Below, in pieces: positions 10,867 to 21,600 of a DNA stretch of 64,000 nt. How positions within the stretch are numbered: position 1 is the first letter of the stretch; every line of letters starts with the position of its first letter. This DNA is from Nipponacmea schrenckii. Its lineage: Eukaryota > Mollusca > Gastropoda > Lottiidae. The notes under the pieces were generated by a model, which saw nothing but the letters and a program-made list of their open reading frames with translations, had not been told where the DNA came from and searched no databases. Position numbers and translations under genes: made by a program. The stretch covers positions 12,396,826-12,460,825 of the forward strand of contig JAUJPP010000005.1 of the NCBI GenBank assembly GCA_030562195.1. Reading direction: 5' to 3'.

Positions 10867-12670
10867 GTAGGGGAGGTAACAAACTTTATGCATTTTACCA
10901 GACCAATATAAGGACTCAGTCCAGTAAAACATTTTATGCTAATGATTGACGAATTTAGTCCGTTCTATTTTTAGAAATCCTCTTTCTCCCTTCCTTTGTG
11001 GGTTTTTGCATTTCCATTTTTGACTAATTTTTGGTCTAGATTTGCAATTTGATGTCTGAAATTGCATTTTCTTTCAGAATTTCTGAGATAATGAGAAATT
11101 TAATTGGCGGAAGGTTATTTCTAAAAATAGTGGTTTTGTGTGCAGTGACAGTCAAGCGGATGTTGATAAAATGTAGTGGTTTACTTTCATTTTGTTTAGT
11201 TCAAAATTTTCATGGTCATGCTATATTGGATTTTTGTACAGAAACCAAGTATTGGCCTGGCTCTCATGTGACATATAAGAAAGTTTTCAACGAGATTTCT
11301 GGAAAAAGTTCTAGAAGGTTGAATTTTGTGATTTAACATGGAATTAGATGGCAAATGAATTGGTGGACTAAGTCCATAAGACATATTCTTACCCTAATTG
11401 GATATGACAGCAAAATACAAAAGTTCTCTCAATCTCAAAGTATGGGTAGAATTGCAAGAAAATCGCATAATCCTTCATAAACCTCAAACTAAAAATTCAA
11501 TTTCTTTCTTTCACAAGCTTCTCTTGTGTCTGAAAATAAGGGTACCCGGAATCCGTTTACGACTTGTAAATCAAGTCTATAATATGAAACACTGATCCGA
11601 CTCAGACCGATGAATTGCTATATGTTTCAATGTTAAATCACGAACTTCCACCTTCATTATTTCATTATTTCACAGACATATAATCAATAGCAAATACAGT
11701 TGCCAAACCCACTATCAAGATAGAGTCTCTTAAAGTTTTGCAGCCAAATTCAATCTCTCAAAAGGTCTTTATCAAAACGTCATTCAACTGTTTCATTATG
11801 ATGTATTAAAAACCGATATTGTTCTATTATTCAACAAACGGGCATCGAAGACGTATTTTTGGCATTACATTTATCGAACAAGAACATTAGGCACGGTCTG
11901 CTTTGTATTGTTAGAAAAGACTGGAAAAGCAAAACAAGGGTAGACACTAAGACACTAGTCCTGGCTTGAGCCAGTTTGAAATAGAAAATCAAAATCACTA
12001 TTCCCCAGGAATTGTAGATTTTGTTGTGGTTGAAAAGTGGTCTTCGGGAAAAAACAAATTTAGTTATTTGTAGCCACCGGGGTGCTTTACGGGAATATAA
12101 CAATATTGACTTTTTTACATCAGAATACCACAGTTGAGAGGCGTTTGAATTTTATATTAAGATATCGATTTTAGTCTTTGAAGTCGATTTTAAACAGATT
12201 TCTGCATTCTACCATTGCCTAGACTGAATTGTTAGGTACATGTGTTATTCATGCGATCATCGTTGTACTGTATGTTATGTTTCTTAATCTTTCTAGCAGG
12301 TTCCGATCGTAGAGAAAAATAGTCTAGTGATATTGTAAGTATCGTTTTCGTATTTCATAATGGTTGAGATAGAAACGTCGCAAAGTATTTAATAAAGTAC
12401 TTGTTTTTAAAATAATTGTGTCCAGATAGTATTGTAGTTAATATTAAATAATAACATTCAAAAGATGCAAATAAATATTTTTAAACCCTTGTAACCTTTC
12501 AAAAACACTACTTGTTTGTTTAGTGACTTGAATATTTATTATATTTAAATCGGTGAAATATAAAACCAACATTTTTCTTGTTTAGTCAACCATGTTATAG
12601 AACCGTTGTATAATTGATCATGATCCACCATTCAAATTGTTAATGTAGCCTGCATAACTAATATATAGTG
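10867..12670. other. Intergenic; from 11690 shared upstream flank of copy B
   Basis: 10867-11690 holds only short unconvincing reading frames. 11690-11930 is closely similar to 52140-52380 upstream of copy C, and 12000-12670 is similar to the flanks of copies A and C, including GTAGCCACCGGGGTGCT at about 12070. No gene is supported. Confidence 0.55.
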
Positions 12671-12775
12671 ATTATCAGATCGGAGCTATAGTTAGCTGAT
12701 ATATAAACACATCCGACTTGTAGCCTACATAACTAACGCCCATAGAGATGAACAGATCGGAGCTTTAGGTTGCTG
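12671..12775 (+). promoter_or_regulatory. Tandem promoter module with TATA-like box, copy B
   Basis: GATTATCAGATCGGAGCTA and AGATGAACAGATCGGAGCTT are two copies of the module seen before copies A and C. Between them lies TATATAAA (12700-12707), ~75 bp before the ATG at 12781. That spacing would give a short 5' UTR. The assignment rests on position and conservation only. Confidence 0.45.
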
Positions 12776-12780
12776 ACATA

Positions 12781-15593
12781 ATGGTTATAGACTACGGCAC
12801 TTGGTTTTGTATTTTAACAATTTTTGTATCGAAATCATCGTGTTTCACTAATGGAACATATTGGAAAAAACTTATCTACACTGGACCTGTTACATTAAAT
12901 TATTACAGTTTGATACAAACGTCTAGTGTAATCCGCTGTATAGCAAGATGTTGGCCTCTTTACAACTGGGATCAGGTTTATTTTCAAGGAGAAGATTGTT
13001 ATTGTTTAGCACCGATTTATGCGCAGGCTGGTGAGATATCTGGATATATGACGGCTAACTCTTCAATTTGGACCATTTACAAAGGTATGTTGTATATTTT
13101 CGTGTCTTTGATACACAAAGCTCTCTGTACAACACCTTTAGAGCAACCATGGTATTGTATACTAGTAGTCATTTGTTTCTATTAGTTCTTACCCTCAGTA
13201 GTGTACACTAAGTAAGTCTTTATCACCAGAATGTGTTTGCTCTGATAAATAGAGTTATTTTATAATTCTACCAGAAATAATGTTTAATCATGTTTATAGT
13301 TATATTAACGCAAAGACTTCCTTAGGGCATTATGTAGCGATCTTATATTGACTATTTAATCTGAACTTTGGCTAAAGTCGAACTTTTAACAGGTTAGGAA
13401 AAGCGACTTTCCATTTATACATTTTGTGGCCAATGATAAACATGATTTTCTTAAAGATCAGCGGTGCACACATTAAGTCCGACTTTAGTCAAGGTTAAGG
13501 TAAAATACAGGCGCCACATACATCCCATAGATTAAAATATTAATTTGAGCTGGAACTTTTGATGAAACTATTTGGGGTCTATTGTGGGAAGAAGTCCTCA
13601 TATAAGTGTTTGCCTTTATCATGGCAGAATCTGGAAACCTTAAAAATAAGAAGGAGACATATTTCCCTAGAATTAGGCGTTTATTTGCTTGAAAATTTAC
13701 AGTAATTTTTTTAAAATAAATTTTAAAGATTTTATTTTTATTTTCAAACTTTCAGATTCGTTCAGGCAAATATTTCTCTAGATTCGGTATAAAGTTTTAA
13801 TACATTTGAGAGAAAAACCATAGAAATGTCGCTTTTACAAGTTTTATACTACACACAACTAACGATGTTAATTACTAGTATTCATAGGTAATATAATTGG
13901 GAATCAGAAAGTTTAAACCAACTTCGGTGTTAAACGAAACACGGTTTACATATATATACATGTATTTGGATATTAACTATATATAAGTCAAGTTCCAGGC
14001 GAGTATTTATTTTGGATAACATACGTCAATTCACATATATTTATTTCAGATACTAATTATTGTTCCGAGAAAGGATACACGATATTTCCAGACCAAGGAT
14101 ATTGCTTAAAATACTTTTCAAACAATAAACAGTGGCAAGACGCTGAATCAAGATGTCAGGAAGATGGTGGACATTTAGCCTCACTTTATACTCAACAAGA
14201 TTTGACTAATGCGCGATCTATATATACGGGTAAGTTTAATTTTTAACTCACTCAATCTTCGTGAGCCCCCCCCCCTCATCATTGTCAGATGTTGGTTGGG
14301 CTGGCGAATTGTGTTTGGTGTCTTGCAAATGGTTGTTGATGCGGATGCGGGGCATTATGAAAATGGATCGAACGAAAACGAAATTTTTACAGGGTAAGTG
14401 ACATATTTTGCTAGCGTAAAATGTAGGTGTTGTATTTCTTTTTCGAAACTCGTAGAAAAGAGACACACAGATCCAAAAGTAACTGTAGATTTATTTAATC
14501 CAATATTGAATGCACAACGAAACAACAATATATTCAGCACAAGGATCAAAAGAAACAAATGGTGGCAAAGATGTTGTAAGAGTTGTACAAGAGGAAATTG
14601 GCTCACCGTTAGATTTTGAAACTAATTTCAAAGTGTCCATTTCTTCTCAATGTTGTCTGGCATGATTCTCCATTTGCTCTCTTTGAACCTTTATTTGTTC
14701 AAAAAGAAGTTTAATCAATTCTGTAGATTCTGTCATGTTTAAACTTTCTGTCATTAACCACCGTTTTCCGGAAAATGAAAATATCAGCGACGCCAAATTT
14801 CTGTTGTATTTCTTTCTCGAAACTCGTAAGAAAGAGACACACAGATCAAAAAGTAACTGTAGATTTATTTAATCCAATATTGAATGCACAACGAAACAAC
14901 AATATATTCAGCACAAGATATAATACACAAATCATACATTCAGTAAGTAAGCACTTTAATTGATTCCCCCGAAGCCTTAGCTACTAGCCTCTTTATACAA
15001 AACTTATACTTTTACAACAATCAAGAAGCCACTTTAACAATCCAGAATCCATCAAGATATGTTTTAAAAAGTCATCCAGAGTCATAATATACAGTGCAGT
15101 AAATATACCTGCTGCCATAAATAGCACCATAAATGTTTAAATATCTAAAATATCTTAGTAATTATCCAATAAGATGCATTTGACTATTGAAAAATAAATT
15201 GATTAAGCGTTTTAGTTTTTCATATTTTAAGGGAATCTGTTACTTAATGATACCAGGTAAGTTCATGAATATATACTCATATTGACCATTCTTGAGAACT
15301 AAAATCTTATGTCCATGTTAAGACGCATTATCCCTTGAATAACTTCCAATGTAATGTACCCTACTGTTCAATTTTCAGATAAATATTACGTTCATATTGG
15401 AGCACACAGGACACTGGCAGGTACAAAGTTCGTTTTGATAACAGGAGAAACTGTAAATGAGTCGTTGTGGGGAACTTATCAACCAAATAGTTACACTGGG
15501 ACCGAGGTGTATGCTGCATTATTGGGTAAAAAATTTCATGATTTGTCGTCTAAATATATTCTTTCTTTTATTTGTCAAATATTAACAAATTAA
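12781..15593 (+). CDS. Copy B: secreted PAN-like/C-type lectin protein, variant binding site
   Basis: Exons 12781-13084, 14050-14229 and 15379-15593, phase-1 GT-AG introns, 232 residues. Exons 1 and 2 are almost identical to copy A (signal peptide, PAN-like cysteines, CTLD N-terminal half with AESRC and GGHLASL). Exon 3 diverges: the triplet is QPN in place of EPN (196-198), C206 is Tyr, and the region of C221 (NDFPC in copy A) reads HDLSSKY without cysteine, while the last cysteine (ICQ) stays. So both halves of the inner CTLD disulfide are gone while the outer one is kept. The frame is open throughout, which argues for a diverged gene and against simple decay, but relaxed selection cannot be excluded. 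Intron 2 has grown to 1149 bp through an insertion with ~115 bp direct repeats. Likely secreted; ligand unknown. Confidence 0.8.
14425..14920. repeat. Insertion with ~115 bp direct repeats inside intron 2 of copy B
   Basis: 14427-14541 and 14803-14918 are ~95% identical direct repeats (TGTTGTATTTCTTT...ATATTCAGCACAAG) flanking ~260 bp. The matching introns of copies A, D and E lack them. The arrangement resembles a small LTR or TRIM-type element or a duplication within an insert. No coding signature or clear primer-binding site is recognised. Confidence 0.55.
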
Positions 15594-15689
15594 ACTAAGA
15601 TAATTGTTCACTTTATGTTGAAAGACTCTGTTGGAAGGTACATGTAATCGTTTTTGTTGATTAAAATAACTGAACTTTCTTGAAAACTT

Positions 15690-17100
15690 TTGTTTAGATT
15701 TTAATCTTAGAGTAAATACATCTAAAACCAAAGTGGTTGTATTTAGAAACGGTGGAATCCTCCGTAATTATGAAACTTTTAATTATAAAGGTAATAAGAT
15801 AGATTGTGTGTCTTACTATAATTATCTTGGAATACTGTTTTCGTCAAGGTTAATCTGGGGTAAAGCTGTGTACAGTTTATCAGTAAAAGCTAAAAAATCA
15901 TTACTTCCAATACAGGCTTTACTACAGAAAAACCGGACCGAACCCAATATCCATTAGTTTTAAGATTTTTGATTGTATTGTAAAGCCAGTTTTATTATAC
16001 GGTTCAGAAATATGGGGATATGAATATAGAAAAGACATAGAAGTTGTTCAGTCAAAGTTTTGCAAACGTGCTCTTCAAATTCACAAGAGCAGTTCCTCAG
16101 TTGGTGCAACTGGAGAATGTGGTCGCTACGAACTGGCAGTATGTTATATGCTTAATGTTATCAAATATTGGATACGACTCACAAGCTTAGACTATAGTAG
16201 ATTACCAAAACAAGTATATTGTATGTTAAAGAGGCTTGATTCTGTAGGTAGGATAACCTGGGTCACCAAAGTTAGAATATTATTAAGCTCTATCGGCTTT
16301 GGATATGCTTGGAATTTTCAGGAAGTTGGCAACTCTGCACTTTTTCTAAACACTGTTAAACTACGCCTAATTGATATCAACATTCAGAAATGGTCCGAAC
16401 AGATTCATAAAAGCGAGAGCCTTAAGGAGTATTGTTTGTTTAAATTAAACTTAAACCAAGAATCCTACTTGTCGGATAACCTGCATCAACATGTTAAAAG
16501 AAATATAACACTGTTAAGATTAAACCTACTTCCAGTTTTTGCAAATCTGAGTAGAAGGAACCCTAATATCAAACCAAATTGTTCTTTTTGTTATATGCTT
16601 AATGAAAATGTTTTCCACATATTTTATGAATGTTATTTATATAAAGATTTAAGATCTGAATATATCCCTGAAAAATTTAAACTGCCATATCCATGTCGTA
16701 CAAAATTTCATAAACTGTGCAGTACAAATGAAACGTCCACACTAAACTCAATTTCAATGTATATAGACAAATGTATGGCACTTAGAAAGTCATTACTATG
16801 ATTAATCACGCTAAATTGTAAATATAGATCTAATATTATATGTTTCATAACTTTATTCCCTAGATTTCAATTATATGTATATAAGTTTCCTTTTATATCT
16901 ATATCAAGATTTCGTTTATATTTATATCAAGATTCCATTTATATTTATATTTATTCAAGATTACGTATATATTTATTTAAGATTCCGTTTATATTTATAT
17001 TTATTTCAAAATTTCATTTATATTTATTCAAGATTTTAATTACATGTATATTATATATTTACTTGTATCTATTGGTCATATGGCCTGATTACTGAATAAA

Positions 17101-17133
<33 letters not shown>
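15690..17133 (+). pseudogene. 5'-truncated LINE, reverse transcriptase C-terminal part and tail
   Basis: The reading frame starts mid-protein with NTSKTKVVVFRNGG and continues, after a frame change near 15950, with PVLLYGSEIWGYE and K.CKRALQIH, then a long open stretch (16148-16801) that ends in a zinc-binding C-terminus (CSFCYM.....FHIFYEC..YKDLR). This matches the end of LINE ORF2 proteins. The 3' UTR has a degenerate ~30 bp repeat (TTTATATTTATTCAAGATT, 16870-17045), and the element ends in AATAAACATTATT with an ATT tract. It lies ~100 bp downstream of copy B exon 3. Truncation at the 5' end is typical of target-primed insertion. Confidence 0.8.
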
Positions 17134-18359
17134 CAGAAAAACTTGCAATATCTACTTGCATAAAAGCTTGTAGCCGATTAAATTTATAGAAAGGGCACAT
17201 TGCCAACATTGCCAAATCCTCCCAATCTATATTTCTAGATTACATAAAGGGAGATAATCAACACTGAATACATTCATTGTAGCAGCCTAACCTAATAATT
17301 GAATTTAGACTATCAATTTTCACATTTTAACAGACAAACAAAATACATCAAATCCCTTAATCATAGGAAACTATCTCAACCATCTCTTCTGATCCAGTGA
17401 GTTTACAAATTTTGACAGTTACCACTAGAACACGAATCAGTACATGAAACATTTGAAGAATATCATCACAATGTCTTTGTTTCACAACCTTTATGGCATT
17501 TACAATAAATATTTTTTAAATAGACGATGGGACAGGATCTATGTCCAGACTCGGTTCATCAGATTTTCAGAGTATGATAGATTTAACCACTTAAGCAGAT
17601 ATATCATTAGCAGTTGTTGGGCAAGGTCCTTCCATTTCACTGTATTGTTGTCTTCACAGCATAGCTCAGAATATAACATGTACAAAATATTAACATCTGA
17701 ATATCGAGTGGTGAAGGGCGATGTACCATGACCTGTTTCGATATAAATGTGTCACTTAAAGATGGCAAATTTCCTAAAATATAGTCTTGTGTTATATCAT
17801 CAACAAAAACCATTTCACTTCAAAACAGCTCCAACATTAACTTCAAAGCAAATGAACTGGAAAAAAGGAAAACACAATCATTGCTCAGATGTAAGGTCCT
17901 GTAGGGGTTCTATCATCCTGTTCAGGACAATGGTCTGTCCAAGGAGTGGGAGAATTAAGACAAAGAAAAGAGAAAGATGTGGGATGATCATAATCATTAT
18001 AATATAATTTAAAACAAAAATATTCATACCTGTAATTTGAAATATCTTCTCCTTCCTACCAATATATATCTAAAAGTCTAGACTTTATAAGAATTTCTTT
18101 CCATCATAAAATCCTTCTTCTTACAATATCAATGAATGCATCAAATATTTTCTCGTAAACATCAACTTCTGGACCTGAAAAGAATGACAATAAATTATTT
18201 ATTAGGCCTGTCCTTCATCAAAAAAATTTATCACCACATAAACATAGAAAGATTCAGGCACAACTTTTAACAACAAACAGCAAAAGAGGTTGATAAGTAA
18301 CTGGCATTAATGACACATAAGTGAACCACATATTAAACCATTCGGATACTCCAATTCAC
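17134..18359. other. Unassigned intergenic sequence
   Basis: Only short frames without family motifs are visible. On the minus strand about 18100-18174 could read PEVDVYEKIFDAFIDIV behind an AG acceptor, which may be a second exon of the fragment at 18360-18510, but the codon phases do not join. Otherwise I see nothing in it. Confidence 0.4.
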
Positions 18360-18510
18360 CTGGATGTACTTGCTTGCTGCCGACTAAAACAAAGACAGTG
18401 CCTGTAACAAGGAGCATGATATTGCACGTCAATAGCCACACAGTTTTTATCTCTGATGTGTCTTAAAACATTTTCATTCTTTGTTGGTGTTGCAGCTTCC
18501 CTTAGCCAAC
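18360..18510 (-). pseudogene. Possible exon of an uncharacterised Cys/His-containing protein family
   Basis: On the minus strand an AG acceptor (18511-18512) and a GTGAAT donor (18351-18359) bound an open stretch of ~50 residues with NENVLRHIRDKNCVAIDVQY, then HAPCYRHC. The pattern of a charged helix followed by C.AI.V.YH..CY resembles a widespread uncharacterised repeat family in mollusc and cnidarian genomes, recalled from memory and not checked. No start, stop or in-phase neighbouring exon was found, so it is probably a gene fragment. Confidence 0.4.
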
Positions 18511-18541
18511 CTAAAAAATAATCATATTAAAATATGAGCTA

Positions 18542-18695
18542 ATTACGTATTTCGACTTTGGCGAAAACGTATTGTAATCGTTCGGATTATTTTTTACGTA
18601 TTTCGACTTTGGCGAAAACGTATTGTAATCGTTCGGATTATTTTATTACGTATTTCGACTTTGGCGAAAACGTATTGTAATCGTTCGGATTATTT
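18542..18695. repeat. Three tandem ~53 bp units before the macrosatellite
   Basis: TACGTATTTCGACTTTGGCG followed by AAAACGTATTGTAATCGTTC is repeated three times at ~53 bp spacing, directly ahead of a poly-T tract that starts the 1.1 kb array. Its ACGTATTTCGA is the reverse complement of the TCGAAATACGT that ends every macrosatellite unit. Confidence 0.85.
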
Positions 18696-18696
18696 T

Positions 18697-21600
18697 ATTT
18701 TTTTTTTTTTTTTTTTTTTTGTAATTCTTGGATGAGTTTGCAGACAAACTGGTAAAAGGTGCAGAAATTCTAAATCTACAGTTGATCTTAGAATGATTTC
18801 TATTATCAAATAAAACAAAACCGGAAGTTCTATCTCTGACAGGAAGTGAGAACCGGAAGTTGAGGTTTTTTTGCTTTAGCAAGTTTATTTTCGGTTCGAT
18901 TTTGACCGGATTTTCAGATTTGAAAACTTCAATGTATTTGTCAACTAACAATTATAGGTTTTATGCAATTAGGTTAAATATTTTACCCACGATTTGCAAT
19001 TCAATATTCAAGGGTCATCGGCAAAAATTTCAGACCGTGATTTCTCCTTTAATATAAATGGTAAAATTTTGAAACTTTACCAGTTGATAGGCGATATGAT
19101 TATAATTTTTGAAAAAATGTGAAAAAAAAAATTCTACTTCCGGTTTAGCCTCAAATGACGTAATTACGTAACTTCCGGTCTATAACTGCTAGGTGAAAAG
19201 TGAAAACTGTTTTATAAATAACTTGTCAATAGTAATTGATTTGACCTAAATAATTAGGTCAAGCTGCCATATCGGCCGCCATTTTGAATTTTCGTTACAA
19301 TTCTTAAATCCGAAATTCAGACACTACTGATAGACCGATTTTGATGAAATTTAGCACATAGATACAATGGATCATTATCTACCTTTTCTTGGAGTCCGAT
19401 TTTCAAATTTCGTATTTTCTTTCGAATTATTTAAATTTCGATTTTTTCAAAATTAGGTCACTTTAACGGCTACGGAAGGTGTGACCCACTTAATCTATGA
19501 CCTTAAAAATTAGGTCAAATAATATTCAATATATTGTCTACGAGTAGATATTTTTTGATTTGGCTTACTTAAAAAATTCATAGAGATAAGTGTACTTAAA
19601 TACAGCAAAAATTGATAATTTTCATATTTTCGCCATCATTAACCGTTACGGAAGGTGTGACCTAATTATTTTATGACTTTGAAAACTAGGTCAAATGATA
19701 TTCAATATATTGTCTAGATGTAGGTAATTGCAAATTTAGCCTACATAATATTTTAAGGCTCTCGAAATACGTTCATAATTGTAAGCAATTCTAGTTTTTT
19801 TTTTTTTTTTTTTTTGTAATTCTTGGATGAGTTTGCAGACAAACTGGTAAAAGGTGCAGAAATTCTAAATCTACAGTTGATCTTAGAATGATTTCTATTA
19901 TCAAATAAAACAAAACTGGAAGTTCTATCTCTGACAGGAAGTGAGAACCGGAAGTTCAGGTTTTTTTGCTTTAGCAAGTTTATTTTCAGTTCGATTTTGA
20001 CCGGATTTTCAGATTTGAAAACTTCAATGTATTTGTCAACTAACAATTATAGGTTTTATGCAATTAGGTTAAATATTTTACCCACGATTTGCAATTCAAT
20101 ATTCAAGGGTCATCGGCAAAAATTTCAGACCGTGATTTCTCCTTTAATATAGATGGTAAAATTTTGAAACTTTACCAGTTGATAGGCGATATGTTTATAA
20201 TTTTTGAAAAAATTTGAAAAAAAAAATTCCTCTTCCGGTTTAGCCTCAAATGACGTAATTACGTAACTTCCGGTCTATAACTGCTAGGTGAAAAGTGAAA
20301 ACTGTTTTATAAATAACTTGTCAATAGTAATTGATTTGACCTAAATAATTAGGTCAAGCTGCCATATCGGCCGCCATTTTGAATTTTCGTTACAATTCTT
20401 AAATCCGAAATTCAGACTCTACTGATAGACCGATTTTGATGAAATTTAGCACAGAGATACAATGGATCATTATCTACCTTTTCTTGGAGGCCGATTTTTA
20501 AATTTCGTATTTTTTTTCGAATTATTCAAATTTCGATTTTTTCAAAATTAGGTCACTTTAACGGCTACGGAAGTTGTGACCCACTTAATCTATGACCTTG
20601 AAAATTAAGTCAAATAATATTCAATATATTGTCTACGAGTAGGTATTTTTTTATTTGGCTTCCTTAAAAAATTCACAGAGATAAGTGTACTTAAATACAG
20701 CAAAAATTGATAATTTTCATATTTTCGCCATTTTTAACCGTTACGGAAGGTATGACCTAATTATTTTATGAGTTTGAAAACTAGGTCAAATGATATTCAA
20801 TATATTGTCTAGATGTAGGTCATTGCAAATTTAGCTTACATAATATTTTAAGGCTCTCGAAATACGTTCATAATTGTAAGCAATTCTAGTTTTTTTTTTT
20901 TTTTTTTTTTTGTAATTCTTGGATGAGTTTGCAGACAAACTGGTAAAAGGTGCAGAAATTCTAAATCTACAGTTGATCTTAGAATGATTTCTATTATCAA
21001 ATAAAACAAAACCGGAAGTTCCATCTCTGACAGGAAGTGAGAACCGGAAGTTCAGGTTTTTTTGCTTTAGCAAGTTTATTTTCAGTTCGATTTTGACCGG
21101 ATTTTCAGATTTGAAAACTTCAATTTATTTGTCAACTAACAATTATAGGTTTTATGCAATTAGGTTAAATATTTTACCCACGATTTGCAATTCAATATTC
21201 AAGGGTCATCGGCAAAAATTTCAGACCGTGATTTCTCCTTTAATATAAATGGTAAAATTTTGAAACTTTACCAGTTGATAGGCGATATGTTTATAATTTT
21301 TGAAAAAATGTGAAAAAAAAAATTCCACTTCCGGTTTAGCCTCAAATGACGTAATTACGTAACTTCCGGTCTATAACTGCTAGGTGAAAAGTGAAAACTG
21401 TTTTATAAATAACTTGTCAATAGTAATTGATTTGACCTAAATAATTAGGTCAAGCTGCCATATCGGCCGCCATTTTGAATTTTCGTTACAATTCTTAAAT
21501 CCGAAATTCAGACACTACTGATAGACCGATTTTGATGAAATTTAGCACATAGATACAATGGATCATTATCTACCTTTTCTTGGAGACCGATTTTCAAATT

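Noticed and set aside
11049..11595. Short plus-strand frames between the LINE and copy B
   Set aside because: No recognisable domain, hydrophobic low-complexity translation, overlapping frames on both strands.
17444..18007. 95- and 86-codon plus-strand frames
   Set aside because: No domain or splice context; second one ends in an isoleucine run from ATT repeats.
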